Counted from the first letter of the stretch, positions 1 to 9,796 are shown. The stretch is 64,000 nucleotides of DNA from JAWXBR01 sp046595995 (GCA_046595995.1 JBKJNB010000140.1:1-64000); one strand, 5' to 3'. Notes: generated by a model from the letters alone, not told the origin. Made by a program: numbers and translations.

Positions 1-2232
1 GGCATTCAACACCGTCGAAGCGTCATCCTGACGGATAACGTAACCACCGTTGAGACCCGTACCGGCGTTGCTGTAGATGTTGTTCACCGATTGAACGACA
101 CCAGCCGGTGCAGTGGCAAGCGACGAGTTGATATACAATGCGATGTTGTTCACGCCACCCGTGCCAGTTACGTGCACGGTGTTGTGATACAGACGTGTCA
201 ATCCACCACTGTTTGCCTGGATGTTGAAGCCTTGTCCAGATGTAGCTGAACCAAGTGCAATCATGTTGTTCGTTGCTGTGAAGGTCGACCCTGTAAATGG
301 GTAGATGATGACACCAGTAGCGTTGCTTCCCACCAACGTCAGATCAGCCGAAATACGGTTGTTCGTTATCGTCGTGCTGCCGGCGCTGTATGTAAAAATG
401 CCCGTGTAGTCAGTGAATGCAGACGTGCCCGAGAATGTATTCCCGGAGACTTCCATAGCACTGCCGCCATAGACATAGGCACCATAGCGAGCACCCTGAA
501 CAGTGTTGTTCAGAACCTTTGTGCTGCTACCTGTTTCGTTATCCCAGAAGATGCCATAAGGGAAACTCGAAATGTTGTTGCGATTGATTTCGTTGTTCGC
601 GCCGCCAATATTATCGAGGTAAATGCCATCTGCAGCCTGCGTCATTGTTGCCCAGTTGTCCGGACCAACAAACGTGCTGTTTAGCACACGTAGGTTGCTG
701 ATAGGTACGCCGCTGAGCCAGTTCGTGGTTCCGTAAAGGAAGCCGCCGGCGTTTGTGCCGTTAGGCAAACGAACGTTCATACCGTTAATCGTATACGGAG
801 CGCCGCCACCTTCAATAACGATTGCCGCACTTGCGTTCTCAAACTGACCGTACGAAATTCCCGGAAAGCCTACTGGCTGATACTGAATGATCGGCATTTG
901 GCCTGCGCGCGCAGAGACTGTCACGCGGCCGCCTGCGAGACTGTTATCGATTGGTGCGAGGTAGACCTGACCGTTGAATATGCCATCGAACGACTGAAGC
1001 GTAACGTCACCGGAGATACCGGAAACGCGTAGATGGCGCATTGCTGACCAGAAATCAGAAAATGTGTTTGGGTTGCCACTGCCCTGTGCGATGTTAAATG
1101 TGCCGTTGACGCGAGGCGCCAGATAACGAACAATTGCATCGTTACCGCTTACAGCATCGGGCACACCATTCGGTACGGTCGTCCATACACGCAACGCGCT
1201 AAACGAATTCGTTGGGAATGTTGCGAAACCGATAGTAATTGTTGCTTCCGCAAATGGCGCAAGAGCCGGCTGAGGGTAATATTTCACCGGTGTTTTCACA
1301 GCACCATCGATTGACCAGTTAACGGTCACACTGTCGAGGTTGTTCGTGCCCCAGTTCTTAATCGTAACCTGTATCGATTGACTCGTGTTGGCTGCGAACT
1401 TGCCACCTGGGCTTACAAGTGCATAGGCACCTGCGTCATTGTTCGTAGTTGGTGCGACGCGAGGAATGAACGAATAGAGCTGGTTCATGCCCGGAACCCA
1501 CGTCGGACTTGCAATCGATTCGATGTTCGATGCTGCCGTCGTAATGGTCGGACGATCCCATGGCGATACCGTGGCGCGAGCCATAACTGCTAGGCGTGAG
1601 CCTGGCTGGCTAATGCCGATCTGAGCACCGACTTCAGAGTTCACAACCATTGAGCCGTACACGATGTCGACACGGCCTGTTGCGTACATCTTGATCTGGA
1701 AGTTGAACAGGTCGCTTGAGGCGTTAGCCTGCGGACCACGCGTAAAGTTCTTCCACTGAATGGTGAGAATCTGACCGTTGCCAAAACCCGTGGTCTCGCT
1801 ACGGAGTTCTCCGTTAGCATTACCCGTAAGGTAGTTAGCCCAACCAGCGATAGCTGGCCTGCCCGCAGTGGTGAGAGGTGATGTCGCAACGCTTGATGTG
1901 AAGCCCGAAGGTGTGGCTATGCCGGACGATAGAGCCGTTAAGAATCCACCTCCACCGCTGCCAAACGTTACGAACCCGTGAGCGCTGATTTGAAGGTTGC
2001 TACCAGAAGGATAGGTAACGCCATGAAACGAGAAGTTGAATGGCAAAGCAAGGGAATATTCCGTATTGCCCATTCCGGTACCAGTAGCGTGAACTGTACC
2101 ACCCGCGATTTCTGTGTACGTCCCTGTCGTCGCCGAAAACGTGTACCCTGTAACTTGCGCCTGCGCTGAGGGTAGTCCCCACAGCAAAAGTGCTGCAAGC
2201 AGCGATACACATGCCGTAGCATTACGAAGCAT
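1..2232 (-). CDS. Secreted beta-helix protein, 3' end beyond window
   Basis: The reverse strand is open from 2232 to the left edge (about 744 codons, no stop), so the C-terminus is missing. Residues 1-26 form a Sec signal ending SAQAQ. Next come a Tyr/Gly-rich beta-sandwich (roughly residues 30-210) and a CARDB-like module. From about residue 380 there are repeated short strands with Asn ladders (NNTV, NNRI, NNMI), typical of right-handed parallel beta-helices. A GGAGG lies 4 bases before the ATG at 2232. An in-frame ATG at 2271 with GGAG 5 bases upstream is an equally good start. A T9SS sorting domain at the missing end is likely by analogy with other window genes. The substrate is unknown. 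Confidence 0.85.
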   Translation of the reverse strand, partial: MLRNATACVSLLAALLLWGLPSAQAQVTGYTFSATTGTYTEIAGGTVHATGTGMGNTEYSLALPFNFSFHGVTYPSGSNLQISAHGFVTFGSGGGGFLTALSSGIATPSGFTSSVATSPLTTAGRPAIAGWANYLTGNANGELRSETTGFGNGQILTIQWKNFTRGPQANASSDLFNFQIKMYATGRVDIVYGSMVVNSEVGAQIGISQPGSRLAVMARATVSPWDRPTITTAASNIESIASPTWVPGMNQLYSFIPRVAPTTNNDAGAYALVSPGGKFAANTSQSIQVTIKNWGTNNLDSVTVNWSIDGAVKTPVKYYPQPALAPFAEATITIGFATFPTNSFSALRVWTTVPNGVPDAVSGNDAIVRYLAPRVNGTFNIAQGSGNPNTFSDFWSAMRHLRVSGISGDVTLQSFDGIFNGQVYLAPIDNSLAGGRVTVSARAGQMPIIQYQPVGFPGISYGQFENASAAIVIEGGGAPYTINGMNVRLPNGTNAGGFLYGTTNWLSGVPISNLRVLNSTFVGPDNWATMTQAADGIYLDNIGGANNEINRNNISSFPYGIFWDNETGSSTKVLNNTVQGARYGAYVYGGSAMEVSGNTFSGTSAFTDYTGIFTYSAGSTTITNNRISADLTLVGSNATGVIIYPFTGSTFTATNNMIALGSATSGQGFNIQANSGGLTRLYHNTVHVTGTGGVNNIALYINSSLATAPAGVVQSVNNIYSNAGTGLNGGYVIRQDDASTVLNA

Positions 2233-2406
2233 AGCTCCTCCACTTGTGATACGATGAGTCTTGAGTGTCATGAATTCTCCATTTAAAACTGCGTAACAAC
2301 GACGACATTGAGCACAACCCCCGCAATGCAGGTGCCCCCAAAGACACCTGTGCCGAAGGCAGACCCATAGCATAAACCATACCAAATTTTACTTTCTGGA
2401 TAGGGG

Positions 2407-4857
2407 TCACCGAGTGTACGCCTGTAATCGGGCGCGACGCCACCCTTTAAGCTGAGGTTCGAGGGCAATCGCCTGTCGGAGAATTTCAGGGCGAAACTGC
2501 GTCTGTACACGCATACCATCGAGGTAGGCCTTGGCTGGGTCTGCCAACCGCTCGTTTGGATTAACTAGGGCGTCCATGGCATTACGCACCGCTCCTGCGG
2601 TTAGGATGTTCAATCGGCGCCAGGCTTCAAAGGCGTTCACGCGTGTGCGAAACTCCCAAGCTGGGCCGCCAAGATCGATAAGCTCTTGCTCCAAAGCTCC
2701 CGAACGGGTGCCGGGGTCGGCAAGGGCTGACTCCAACCAAGCGATTCGTATGCGTTCGCTAGCACCCCGTTCCGTAGCGGTACGTTGTAGATATGCCGCG
2801 CGGTCTTGGGGGAACGTGGTTGACAACTGCGTAAGGGCATTCATAACAACGGAATACGCAGAATCTGCCAACAGGGCTTCGACGTCGGCCTTCAGCACCT
2901 GGGGGACGGTTGGCAGCGCGGCCAGCGCGGCCAAGCGGACCTCGACAGCCCCATCTCGAAGCCCCCTAGCAAGAATTTCATGACGTTTTGCGGAGCGCAT
3001 GAAGCCTGCTTGTTGCATGGCTTCGGCACGCATGGCTGGATGAGATTCTGTAGACATGATGGCGTTCAGCAGGCTGAGGCGCTCATCTTCACGCACGGTA
3101 TCGCGGCGCATTGACTCGAGAGCGTCGAAACGGTCAATCATGTAGGGGGCTGCCTTGAGTTGGGCCACACGTTGGTCCCAAGTCTTGTCGAAATCGACAC
3201 GCTTTAATATGTATGAGCCAGGGTCGAAGAGCACAAATGCTGGCGGTTTACCTTGGGAATTAGGAATGAGGACTGTGGTGCGCTGACCATCAATCCAGGC
3301 TCTGACGCTGTCACGTCGGCCGTTGGCGTAGCGCACTTCGACCACGATTGGCATGCGGAAGTAGCCCGTTAGGTCGTCCACCGGCTGCACCTGCTCGACG
3401 TTCACCACCGTAACACCCTCCGCACCGTCGCGCTCGGCGTTCCAGGTGCTCAGCTTAAAATGAGGCTCACCGCCGCGATACAACCACTGATCGAAGAACC
3501 AGTCGGGCGTTATTCCGAGCGTGTCCTGAAAAGAGTGATACAAATCACTGGTCTCGACATTGGCATAGGCATGGCGTTTAAGGAAGTGTGTGAAGACCCT
3601 TCGGACGTCACGATCGCCGAACGTGTATCGCATCATGTCTATGACAGAGGCGCCTTTCTGATAGATTCGGGCTGATCCACTCGATGGATGCACAATTGGA
3701 AGTCTATCTCTTTCACCGGCCGATAGTGCCTGCCTGTGCATGCTGCGCCGACTCCATTGGTATGCGTCTTCTCCGGCAGTGCTTCGCAGCATCAGATGCG
3801 GATAGAACGTCGCAAAGCTTTCCTGAAGCCACGCATGTTTTGAGCTGCGTGCCGTTATGTAGTCGCCAAACCACTGATGGGTGAGCTCGTGAATGTTTAC
3901 GCTAACGTAGCTGCGATCGAGCCAGCCACGTCTATCGGTCATGTAGAAGTCGCCAAAAATTGTTGCCGTAGTGTTTTCCATCGCACCAAACGTGAAGTCG
4001 GCCACAGGCACCTGACTATATGCTTCCCATGGATAGGGCACACCCAGCTCACTTTCGAGGAAGTCCATTGCCTCCACACTCATGCGGTATGTTGGCTCTA
4101 CGCGGTCGGGATATTCTGGATACGAGTAGAGTCGAAGAGGAACGCCACTCTTGGACTGCCGCTCTGTGACATCGTACCTGCCGATCGCCAGCATAAGCAG
4201 GTAAGAAGCGTGAGGCTTTGTCATGCGATAATGCCAGGTCTTCGTGCCGTTGTTGTTGTTTTCGACCTTCAGGTTGGTGCCGTTGCTAAGCACACGGTAA
4301 GCAGAGTCGAACGTAATGATGGTTTCGGTGATCATCTTGTCGTTCATTTCGTCGTACATCGGAATCCAGTGCCGATGGTCGATGCCCTGTCCTTGCGTCC
4401 ATATCTGTCGTCGCATGCGAAACGTTGTGTCGCGCCAACCAATGAAATACAATCCGCGCCGTGGCTCGGCCTCATACGAAAACGTTACGCTGTCAATCTG
4501 GTCTACCCGAAGTGCGGGTTCACAATGCACCACCACTGTTGAGTCCGTGGTTGTTGTACGTACCGGCTTGCCGCCAAGCATTGCCTGACGCACACGCATA
4601 GCAATGCCGTCGAACACAATGCTGTCTACCTGAGAGCGCAATACACGAAAGGTGTGCGTCACCTTTCCTATGACAAGTCCAGCCGGCGCATCAAATCGTA
4701 CGTCTAACGTCATGCGGTTCACATCCACCACATGTTCGCGCGGTTCGCTGCCTGGAACATGAGCGTACCGAGATGTGTGTTGAAAGGGGCCTTGGGCCAA
4801 AGCGCTTTGGCATGGGTGCCACAGTGCTACCATTACCAGAACGACGAGCAACCGCAT
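2407..4857 (-). CDS. M1 family zinc aminopeptidase, exported
   Basis: An 816-residue protein with a signal peptide (about residues 1-22, ending ALAQ), so it acts in the periplasm or outside the cell. It carries the M1 exopeptidase motif GAMEN at 291-295 and the zinc site HELTH at 323-327 with the third ligand Glu346 in the expected HExxH-x18-E spacing. The N-terminal beta-saddle and the thermolysin-like domain are both complete. Residues from about 590 hold HEAT-like alpha repeats (AEAMQQAG, VRLAALAAL), the usual M1 C-terminal arch. It removes N-terminal amino acids from peptides; the exact specificity cannot be read. It is divergent from msrA, with 57 bases between the starts. Confidence 0.93.
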   Translation of the reverse strand: MRLLVVLVMVALWHPCQSALAQGPFQHTSRYAHVPGSEPREHVVDVNRMTLDVRFDAPAGLVIGKVTHTFRVLRSQVDSIVFDGIAMRVRQAMLGGKPVRTTTTDSTVVVHCEPALRVDQIDSVTFSYEAEPRRGLYFIGWRDTTFRMRRQIWTQGQGIDHRHWIPMYDEMNDKMITETIITFDSAYRVLSNGTNLKVENNNNGTKTWHYRMTKPHASYLLMLAIGRYDVTERQSKSGVPLRLYSYPEYPDRVEPTYRMSVEAMDFLESELGVPYPWEAYSQVPVADFTFGAMENTTATIFGDFYMTDRRGWLDRSYVSVNIHELTHQWFGDYITARSSKHAWLQESFATFYPHLMLRSTAGEDAYQWSRRSMHRQALSAGERDRLPIVHPSSGSARIYQKGASVIDMMRYTFGDRDVRRVFTHFLKRHAYANVETSDLYHSFQDTLGITPDWFFDQWLYRGGEPHFKLSTWNAERDGAEGVTVVNVEQVQPVDDLTGYFRMPIVVEVRYANGRRDSVRAWIDGQRTTVLIPNSQGKPPAFVLFDPGSYILKRVDFDKTWDQRVAQLKAAPYMIDRFDALESMRRDTVREDERLSLLNAIMSTESHPAMRAEAMQQAGFMRSAKRHEILARGLRDGAVEVRLAALAALPTVPQVLKADVEALLADSAYSVVMNALTQLSTTFPQDRAAYLQRTATERGASERIRIAWLESALADPGTRSGALEQELIDLGGPAWEFRTRVNAFEAWRRLNILTAGAVRNAMDALVNPNERLADPAKAYLDGMRVQTQFRPEILRQAIALEPQLKGWRRARLQAYTR

Positions 4858-4883
4858 AATTTTCCTTGCTACGAGTAGTGGTG

Positions 4884-4891
4884 CAAAGATA
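4884..4891 (-). promoter_or_regulatory. Possible Bacteroidota-type -7 element
   Basis: Read on the reverse strand this is TATCTTTG, matching the TAnnTTTG element of Bacteroidota primary-sigma promoters, about 30 bases upstream of the M1 aminopeptidase start. No clear -33 TTG element lies 19-21 bases further upstream, so this is only a suggestion. Confidence 0.3.
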
Positions 4892-4914
4892 TCTCACAGT
4901 AATTCAGAGGTCGT

Positions 4915-5589
4915 ATGTTCGCATTCATGAAGTCAGCACATCGAATTGCACTCCTCTTCGCGCTCGTTTGTGTGGCGTGTGCTGGAAATGATAGCAAGAC
5001 GCCAAAACCATTCACCCCTTCTTTAAAGTCAACTGAAATGAATTCAACAACGGAAGTCGCCACGCTTGGTGGCGGCTGTTTTTGGTGTATCGAGGCCGTT
5101 TTCGATAGACTCGAAGGCGTGCAAAAGGTCGAAAGTGGCTACACAGGTGGCAATGTCGAGAATCCCACGTATAAAGCTGTCTGCTCAGGCAACACCGGAC
5201 ATGCTGAGGTCGTTCAGATTACGTTCGATCCATCGGTTGTTACGTTCTCGGACATTCTGCAGGTGTTCTTTGCAGCGCACGACCCGACGACACTGAATAA
5301 ACAAGGCAATGATGTGGGTACGCAGTACCGCAGCGCAATCTTCTACGCCAACACGACGCAGAAGGAAGTTGCCGAGACATATATCAGTCAACTCGAATCG
5401 GCGAAGACATGGTCGAAAGGCATCGTCACGGAAGTAAGTCCGCTTACAACATTCTATAAAGCCGAGGACTATCATCAGGACTACTACGAACAGAACGGGT
5501 CACAACCATACTGTGCATTTGTGGTTCGGCCGAAGGTCGAAAAATTCATGAAAGAATTCGGCGCGCGCGCTAAAAAGGAATACAAATAA
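4915..5589 (+). CDS. msrA: Peptide methionine sulfoxide reductase MsrA, exported
   Basis: Reduces methionine-S-sulfoxide in proteins. The catalytic GCFWC motif is at residues 54-58 with nucleophile Cys55. The downstream family motifs (GHAEVVQ, FFAAHDPTTLNKQG, DVGTQYRS, YHQDYY) are all present. The roughly 45 residues before the domain form a hydrophobic leader ending VACAG, a lipobox-like sequence with an unusual Cys at -3, so a periplasmic lipoprotein is likely but not certain. AGAGG at 4906-4910 is 4 bases from the ATG at 4915; the in-frame ATG at 4927 is an alternative. It is the first gene of the rightward group. Confidence 0.94.
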   Translation: MFAFMKSAHRIALLFALVCVACAGNDSKTPKPFTPSLKSTEMNSTTEVATLGGGCFWCIEAVFDRLEGVQKVESGYTGGNVENPTYKAVCSGNTGHAEVVQITFDPSVVTFSDILQVFFAAHDPTTLNKQGNDVGTQYRSAIFYANTTQKEVAETYISQLESAKTWSKGIVTEVSPLTTFYKAEDYHQDYYEQNGSQPYCAFVVRPKVEKFMKEFGARAKKEYK

Positions 5590-5660
5590 CGAGCTGTTTT
5601 CACGCTGAGAAAGTGCGCGTGAGGTTGTTCTAGCAACTTTCGTGCTATTTTCTCAATAGG

Positions 5661-6236
5661 ATGATTTCACTCGACCATTTGCTACTTGATGAAGCTGTTC
5701 TTACGGCTTCATTTTCGTGCGACCTTGCGGCTTGCAAGGGCGCGTGTTGCACGTTGCCGGGCGGGTCTGGAGCACCATTATTAGACTCCGAAGTCGATGA
5801 TGTACGCGGTGCGGTTGCGGCGGCATGGCCGTACTTGTCTGATAAGTCCCGCGCTCAACTCGAGGCAGAAGGTCCGCTTGAGGGGTTTTCGGGTTCCTAT
5901 GAGGTCGGCGTAATCGATAACAAAGACTGTGTCTTCGTGCGCTATGAAGGCGATGTTGCAACATGTGCCATTGAACGTGCGTGGCACAACGGAGAGAGCA
6001 CCTTTCGGAAGCCCCTTTCATGTCATCTGTTTCCGATACGGGTGGCGACGTTCGGGGGACCGTATCTGCACTACCAAGTTTTTGAGGAATGCGAGCCGGG
6101 TCGAGTACTTGGCGCTAAGCTGCGCAGGCCACTCGTTGAGTCTGTGAAGGATGCGCTGGTTCGCGCTTATGGTGTTGAGCTATATGAACGGATTGCTGCA
6201 TTAGCGCGCGGCGAAGAGGTTGAGGAGGACCGATGA
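5661..6236 (+). CDS. DUF3109 family cysteine-rich protein
   Basis: A 191-residue protein typical of the DUF3109 (YkgJ-like) family common in Bacteroidota. The N-terminus carries the Cys cluster C20, C25, C29, C30 (SCDLAACKGACC), followed by further Cys in NKDCVF, ATCAIE, LSCHLFPI and FEECE. This pattern suggests a metal or Fe-S site, but the biochemical role is unknown. No signal peptide, so cytoplasmic. Its last four bases overlap the rpoN start (ATGA), which indicates translational coupling. The octamer AGCCCCTT at 6010-6017 lies inside it. Confidence 0.88.
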   Translation: MISLDHLLLDEAVLTASFSCDLAACKGACCTLPGGSGAPLLDSEVDDVRGAVAAAWPYLSDKSRAQLEAEGPLEGFSGSYEVGVIDNKDCVFVRYEGDVATCAIERAWHNGESTFRKPLSCHLFPIRVATFGGPYLHYQVFEECEPGRVLGAKLRRPLVESVKDALVRAYGVELYERIAALARGEEVEEDR

Positions 6237-7855
6237 AACTTGGTCTAAGCCTCGAAACCTCGCTGCAGCAAACGCTAACACCGCAACAGATTCAGTATCT
6301 GAAGTTGCTGCAATTGCCGTCCATGCAATTCGAGCAGCACGTACAAAGTGAACTTGAGAACAATCCCATGCTCGAAGAGCAATCGGATGACTCGTTCGAC
6401 GAACGCGACGCTGATGGACATGCACCAGAGCCAAGGAGTGATAGTGCCGGTGCTCTCGAGACAAGTGCACCGATTAAGCGCGATGCCGACAATATTCCAG
6501 AGTCGACAGCACCAGCCGAAGCGGCGGAGTTCGACCCTACCGATGCTTTCGAATTTTATAAACTTATTTGGGGCGAAGACCCTTCATCCGGAAAGAGCTC
6601 TGACAACCAGCGCGAAGAAGAGGAGGACGACGAGTCCTTTCAGTTCAAGGCAACCACTTCATTCGAAGAAGATTTTTTCGAACAGTTGCGGTTTCTTCCA
6701 CTTACCGATGAAGAGCGCATTCTTGGCGAACAGATTATTGGAAGCGTTGATGAGGACGGCTACCTGCGTCGGAATCTACAGGAAATCGTAGACGAGGTAA
6801 ACGTTACGATAGCCGAACACAACTTCGCATTCCAGGCTCCGTCCATGCTGGGCATGCGTAGCAGTGGCTTCGATCAAGCAAGAATCGATGGCATCGATCG
6901 AATTCTAAACGCGATTACAGCGAATCAGGCCGAAGGTGTTATAAAGCGACTGCAGAATCTAGACCCACCAGGTTTCGCATCACGTACTGTTCAAGAGTGT
7001 CTTGTTTGCCAACTGCGTTCTCTACCCAAGCTGAATGCTGCACAAAAACTCGCTCTCATGATCCTCACCGAAGCGTACGATGCATTTGCGATGAAGCACT
7101 TTCACGTTATCGAAAAACAGCTTGGCATTAGCGAAGCGTATCTACGCGAAGCCATCGAGGTAATCCGCCGTCTTAACCCTCGGCCGGGTGGTGGAACGTT
7201 CGGTCCAGACATAAACACCGTTGTCCCCGACTTCATCATCGAACGAGAAGAAGACTCAAACGAGCTTCTGATTACTGTAAATGATAGTCGGCTTCCGACG
7301 CTCCGCGTAAGCAATGCATACGACCGGCTTAAAAAAGAGGCGAAGTTTCACAAGTTCAACAAAGAAACGCGTGAATGGCTACGCAAGAAGTATGAAGATG
7401 CCAAGTTCCTCATGCAGGCTATACGCCAGCGTAAGAGCACGATGTTACGTGTGATGACTGCAATTGCTGGTTTGCAGGATCAGTTCTTCTTTCTAGGCCC
7501 CACTGCCTTGAAGCCCCTTATCTATCGCGATGTAGCCGAGATTACTGGCCTAGATATATCGACGATCTGCCGCATCGTAAACGGCAAGTATGTACTGAGC
7601 GAATTCGGCACGTTCGAACTCAAGTACTTTTTCAGTGAGTCGCTCATCACCGACGATGGCGAAGAAGTATCGACGCGCATCATCAAGCAAAAAATAAAAG
7701 AGTTAATCGAAGTTGAATCGAAGCATAAGCCTCTCAGCGACGATAAGCTTGCTAAAGACCTTAAGGGTCTGGGATACAACGTGGCTCGGCGTACGGTTGC
7801 TAAGTACCGCGAACAGCTTCGCATACCCGTCGCTCGCCTCCGACGCGAACTATAG
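6233..7855 (+). CDS. rpoN: RNA polymerase sigma-54 factor RpoN
   Basis: A 540-residue sigma-54 with all regions. Residues 1-50 are the Gln/Leu-rich activator-interacting region I (LQQTLTPQQIQYLKLLQLP). Residues 50-130 are the acidic region II. The core-binding domain and helix-turn-helix follow, and the RpoN box ARRTVAKYRE lies at 518-527 near the C-terminus, where it reads the -24 element. It directs transcription that depends on bacterial enhancer-binding proteins, none of which is encoded in this window. The start overlaps the DUF3109 stop by 4 bases. I found no convincing -24/-12 site in the window's intergenic regions. Confidence 0.97.
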   Translation: MKLGLSLETSLQQTLTPQQIQYLKLLQLPSMQFEQHVQSELENNPMLEEQSDDSFDERDADGHAPEPRSDSAGALETSAPIKRDADNIPESTAPAEAAEFDPTDAFEFYKLIWGEDPSSGKSSDNQREEEEDDESFQFKATTSFEEDFFEQLRFLPLTDEERILGEQIIGSVDEDGYLRRNLQEIVDEVNVTIAEHNFAFQAPSMLGMRSSGFDQARIDGIDRILNAITANQAEGVIKRLQNLDPPGFASRTVQECLVCQLRSLPKLNAAQKLALMILTEAYDAFAMKHFHVIEKQLGISEAYLREAIEVIRRLNPRPGGGTFGPDINTVVPDFIIEREEDSNELLITVNDSRLPTLRVSNAYDRLKKEAKFHKFNKETREWLRKKYEDAKFLMQAIRQRKSTMLRVMTAIAGLQDQFFFLGPTALKPLIYRDVAEITGLDISTICRIVNGKYVLSEFGTFELKYFFSESLITDDGEEVSTRIIKQKIKELIEVESKHKPLSDDKLAKDLKGLGYNVARRTVAKYREQLRIPVARLRREL

Positions 7856-7951
7856 CGCGAACTCCTCTGGAACACCGTCCGGCAGGGTTAGTACATCTGT
7901 GTCTATTGATAACCACCGTTCTCGTGCGCTAATTGTTCTTTGGAGATCGCT

Positions 7952-9331
7952 ATGCTTACTCGCGCCAGTTCTAACGTTTTGCTCGCAGTTATTGCGATTG
8001 CTTGCGTTCTTTCAGGATGCACGAAATCTGAAAATCGGGTACCAGAAGAGACCCCAGGTAAGGGGCTTGATCAGGGGGCCAATCAGTGGCCGAAAGAGGG
8101 TGGCAATAGAAACGATCCGACGCTGGCGCACAGTGCGTTACTCGACGAAGGGAAACACACGTTTCGCTATGATACGTTTGGCGATGAGGCGTTTTGGGGA
8201 GGTGCCCTACAACTTCACAAAGCAATTCAAGGGTCTAAGAATGGCGGCGTCGGAGACGGCGTTAGTCCAAAAACTGCACTTTCCGTCGGCCTTAAAGTCG
8301 ATATGGAAGTGCTCCCCGCTTCTCTTGTTGCGGACATAAAAGCCAACAAAGTGAACATGGACGATGTTGCTACCACGCTCGCATTGCTGAAGCTCAATGC
8401 CGTTGTAGGTGTAACGGGGTTCTTCAATCCACAGGGTAAGCTAATGTCGATGGGCATTCAGTGTGCACTCTGTCACTCTACCGTCGACAATGCCTTTGCA
8501 CCAGGAATAGGTCGGCGTCTCGATGGTTGGGCAAATCGCGATCTTAACATCGGCGCAATTGTAGCAATGGCACCGAATCTTAAACCATTCTCCGACATGC
8601 TCAAGACGGATATCGCAACTATTAAAAAAGTTTTGAATTCATGGGGACCCGGCAGATATGACGCCGTGCTCAACCTCGATGGTAAAGCATTCCGTCCGGA
8701 CGGCAAAACAGCCTCAACATTGATTCCTCCTGCTTTCGGACTCGCAGGCGTAAACCTTCACACCTATACAGGATGGGGCACCGTTTCGTACTGGAACTCT
8801 TACGTTGCAAATCTTGAAATGCACGGGCAAGGCACGTTCTCAGACTCACGATTAGACAACGCTGCACAGTTCCCGGTCGCAGCGCGAACGAAGCAAGGGC
8901 ATAAGCGCGATAGCGTTGATCGCATCACACCGAAGCTCGCAGGACTGCATGCCTATCAGCTGAGTATTCCAGCGCCAACGCCACCGAAGGGAAGCTTTGA
9001 GGCTATAGCGGCAGAGCGTGGTCGCGTTACGTTCTCCGGCAAGGCTAAATGTGCTACCTGCCATGTACCGCCTCTCTTTACCGAGCCGGGCTGGAACATG
9101 CATAAAGGGTCTGAGATCGGCATCGACGATTTCCAGGCAAATCGATCGCCAGACAAAGCCTACCGAACAACGCCGCTCAAGGGGCTCTTTTCACACTCAG
9201 AAGGTGGGTTCTATCACGACGGTCGTTTTGGTACTCTTGCGGAAGTCGTGCACCATTACGATACGTTTCAAGAACTAAACCTGACGGACTCCGAACAAAC
9301 CGACCTCGTCGAGTACTTGAAGTCTCTCTAA
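7952..9331 (+). CDS. Diheme cytochrome c peroxidase/MauG-like lipoprotein
   Basis: A 459-residue protein with a lipoprotein signal (lipobox LSGC, lipidated Cys23), so probably attached to a membrane facing the periplasm. Two c-type heme motifs are visible: CALCH at 171-175 and CATCH at 367-371. Spacing and flanks (LKGLFSHSEGGFYHDGRFGTL near the C-terminus) fit the diheme cytochrome c peroxidase/MauG superfamily. The electron partner and substrate are unknown. I chose ATG 7952 because GGAG at 7942-7945 sits 6 bases upstream; an in-frame TTG at 7940 is less likely. About 95 bases of untranslated DNA separate it from rpoN. Confidence 0.88.
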   Translation: MLTRASSNVLLAVIAIACVLSGCTKSENRVPEETPGKGLDQGANQWPKEGGNRNDPTLAHSALLDEGKHTFRYDTFGDEAFWGGALQLHKAIQGSKNGGVGDGVSPKTALSVGLKVDMEVLPASLVADIKANKVNMDDVATTLALLKLNAVVGVTGFFNPQGKLMSMGIQCALCHSTVDNAFAPGIGRRLDGWANRDLNIGAIVAMAPNLKPFSDMLKTDIATIKKVLNSWGPGRYDAVLNLDGKAFRPDGKTASTLIPPAFGLAGVNLHTYTGWGTVSYWNSYVANLEMHGQGTFSDSRLDNAAQFPVAARTKQGHKRDSVDRITPKLAGLHAYQLSIPAPTPPKGSFEAIAAERGRVTFSGKAKCATCHVPPLFTEPGWNMHKGSEIGIDDFQANRSPDKAYRTTPLKGLFSHSEGGFYHDGRFGTLAEVVHHYDTFQELNLTDSEQTDLVEYLKSL

Positions 9332-9371
9332 ATTGAATTACTCACAACTAATTGGCCTGAAGAGCAAACAA

Positions 9372-9578
9372 ATGAAACCAAACATGGGAACGATTGACAG
9401 AGGCATCAGAATCTTTGTCGCAATGGTGATTGTCGTGCTGTATTTCACGAACCAACTATCAGGTATCGCTGCTATTATCCTCTTAGTGCTTGCGGGCATC
9501 TTTCTTCTTACGAGCTTCATTGGAAGTTGCCCTTTGTATCTGCCCTTCGGACTTACGACAAGAAAGGCAGTCAAATAA
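9372..9578 (+). CDS. DUF2892 (YgaP-type) small membrane protein
   Basis: A 68-residue protein starting MKPNMGTIDRGIRI with two hydrophobic helices and ending CPLYLPFGL, which is the DUF2892 pattern found at the membrane end of YgaP-type rhodaneses. An in-frame TTG at 9333 would add 13 unconserved residues, so ATG 9372 is preferred. It begins a short cassette with a DUF6132 protein and a single-domain rhodanese, suggesting a membrane-associated sulfane-sulfur function. The composition looks AT-richer than the flanking genes. Confidence 0.85.
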   Translation: MKPNMGTIDRGIRIFVAMVIVVLYFTNQLSGIAAIILLVLAGIFLLTSFIGSCPLYLPFGLTTRKAVK

Positions 9579-9592
9579 CGTTAAAGGGTAAA

Positions 9593-9796
9593 GTGAATTT
9601 CATACTACTACACAGACTTACCATCCTTGGTGTAGTCGCGGGTGCCATCGGTGGTTATCTATACTACCACTTTGTTGGATGTGCAAGCGGCACTTGTGCC
9701 ATTACTTCAAAGCCATTGAACAGCACCTTGTATGGCGCTGTCATGGGTGGCTTGTTGTTGACAGTATTCAAGAAAAAAGGGACTCCGCCAGAATGA
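9593..9796 (+). CDS. DUF6132-like small membrane protein
   Basis: A 67-residue protein with a first helix containing LTILGVVAGAIGGYLYYHF, then a conserved VGCASGTCAIT segment with two Cys, and a second helix (LYGAVMGGLLL). This arrangement matches the small DUF6132 proteins that sit beside rhodaneses in Bacteroidota. The GTG at 9593 is chosen because GGG at 9586-9588 lies 4 bases upstream; longer in-frame versions would overlap the DUF2892 gene. Its stop overlaps the rhodanese start (ATGA). The two Cys could handle thiols or sulfane sulfur, but this is inference. Confidence 0.8.
   Translation: MNFILLHRLTILGVVAGAIGGYLYYHFVGCASGTCAITSKPLNSTLYGAVMGGLLLTVFKKKGTPPE

Noticed and set aside
5590..5660. 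TGAGAAA...TTTCTCA long-range stem and small hairpin before the DUF3109 gene, considered as a riboswitch
   Set aside because: The pairing is weak, the loop is long, and no conserved riboswitch core can be recognised.
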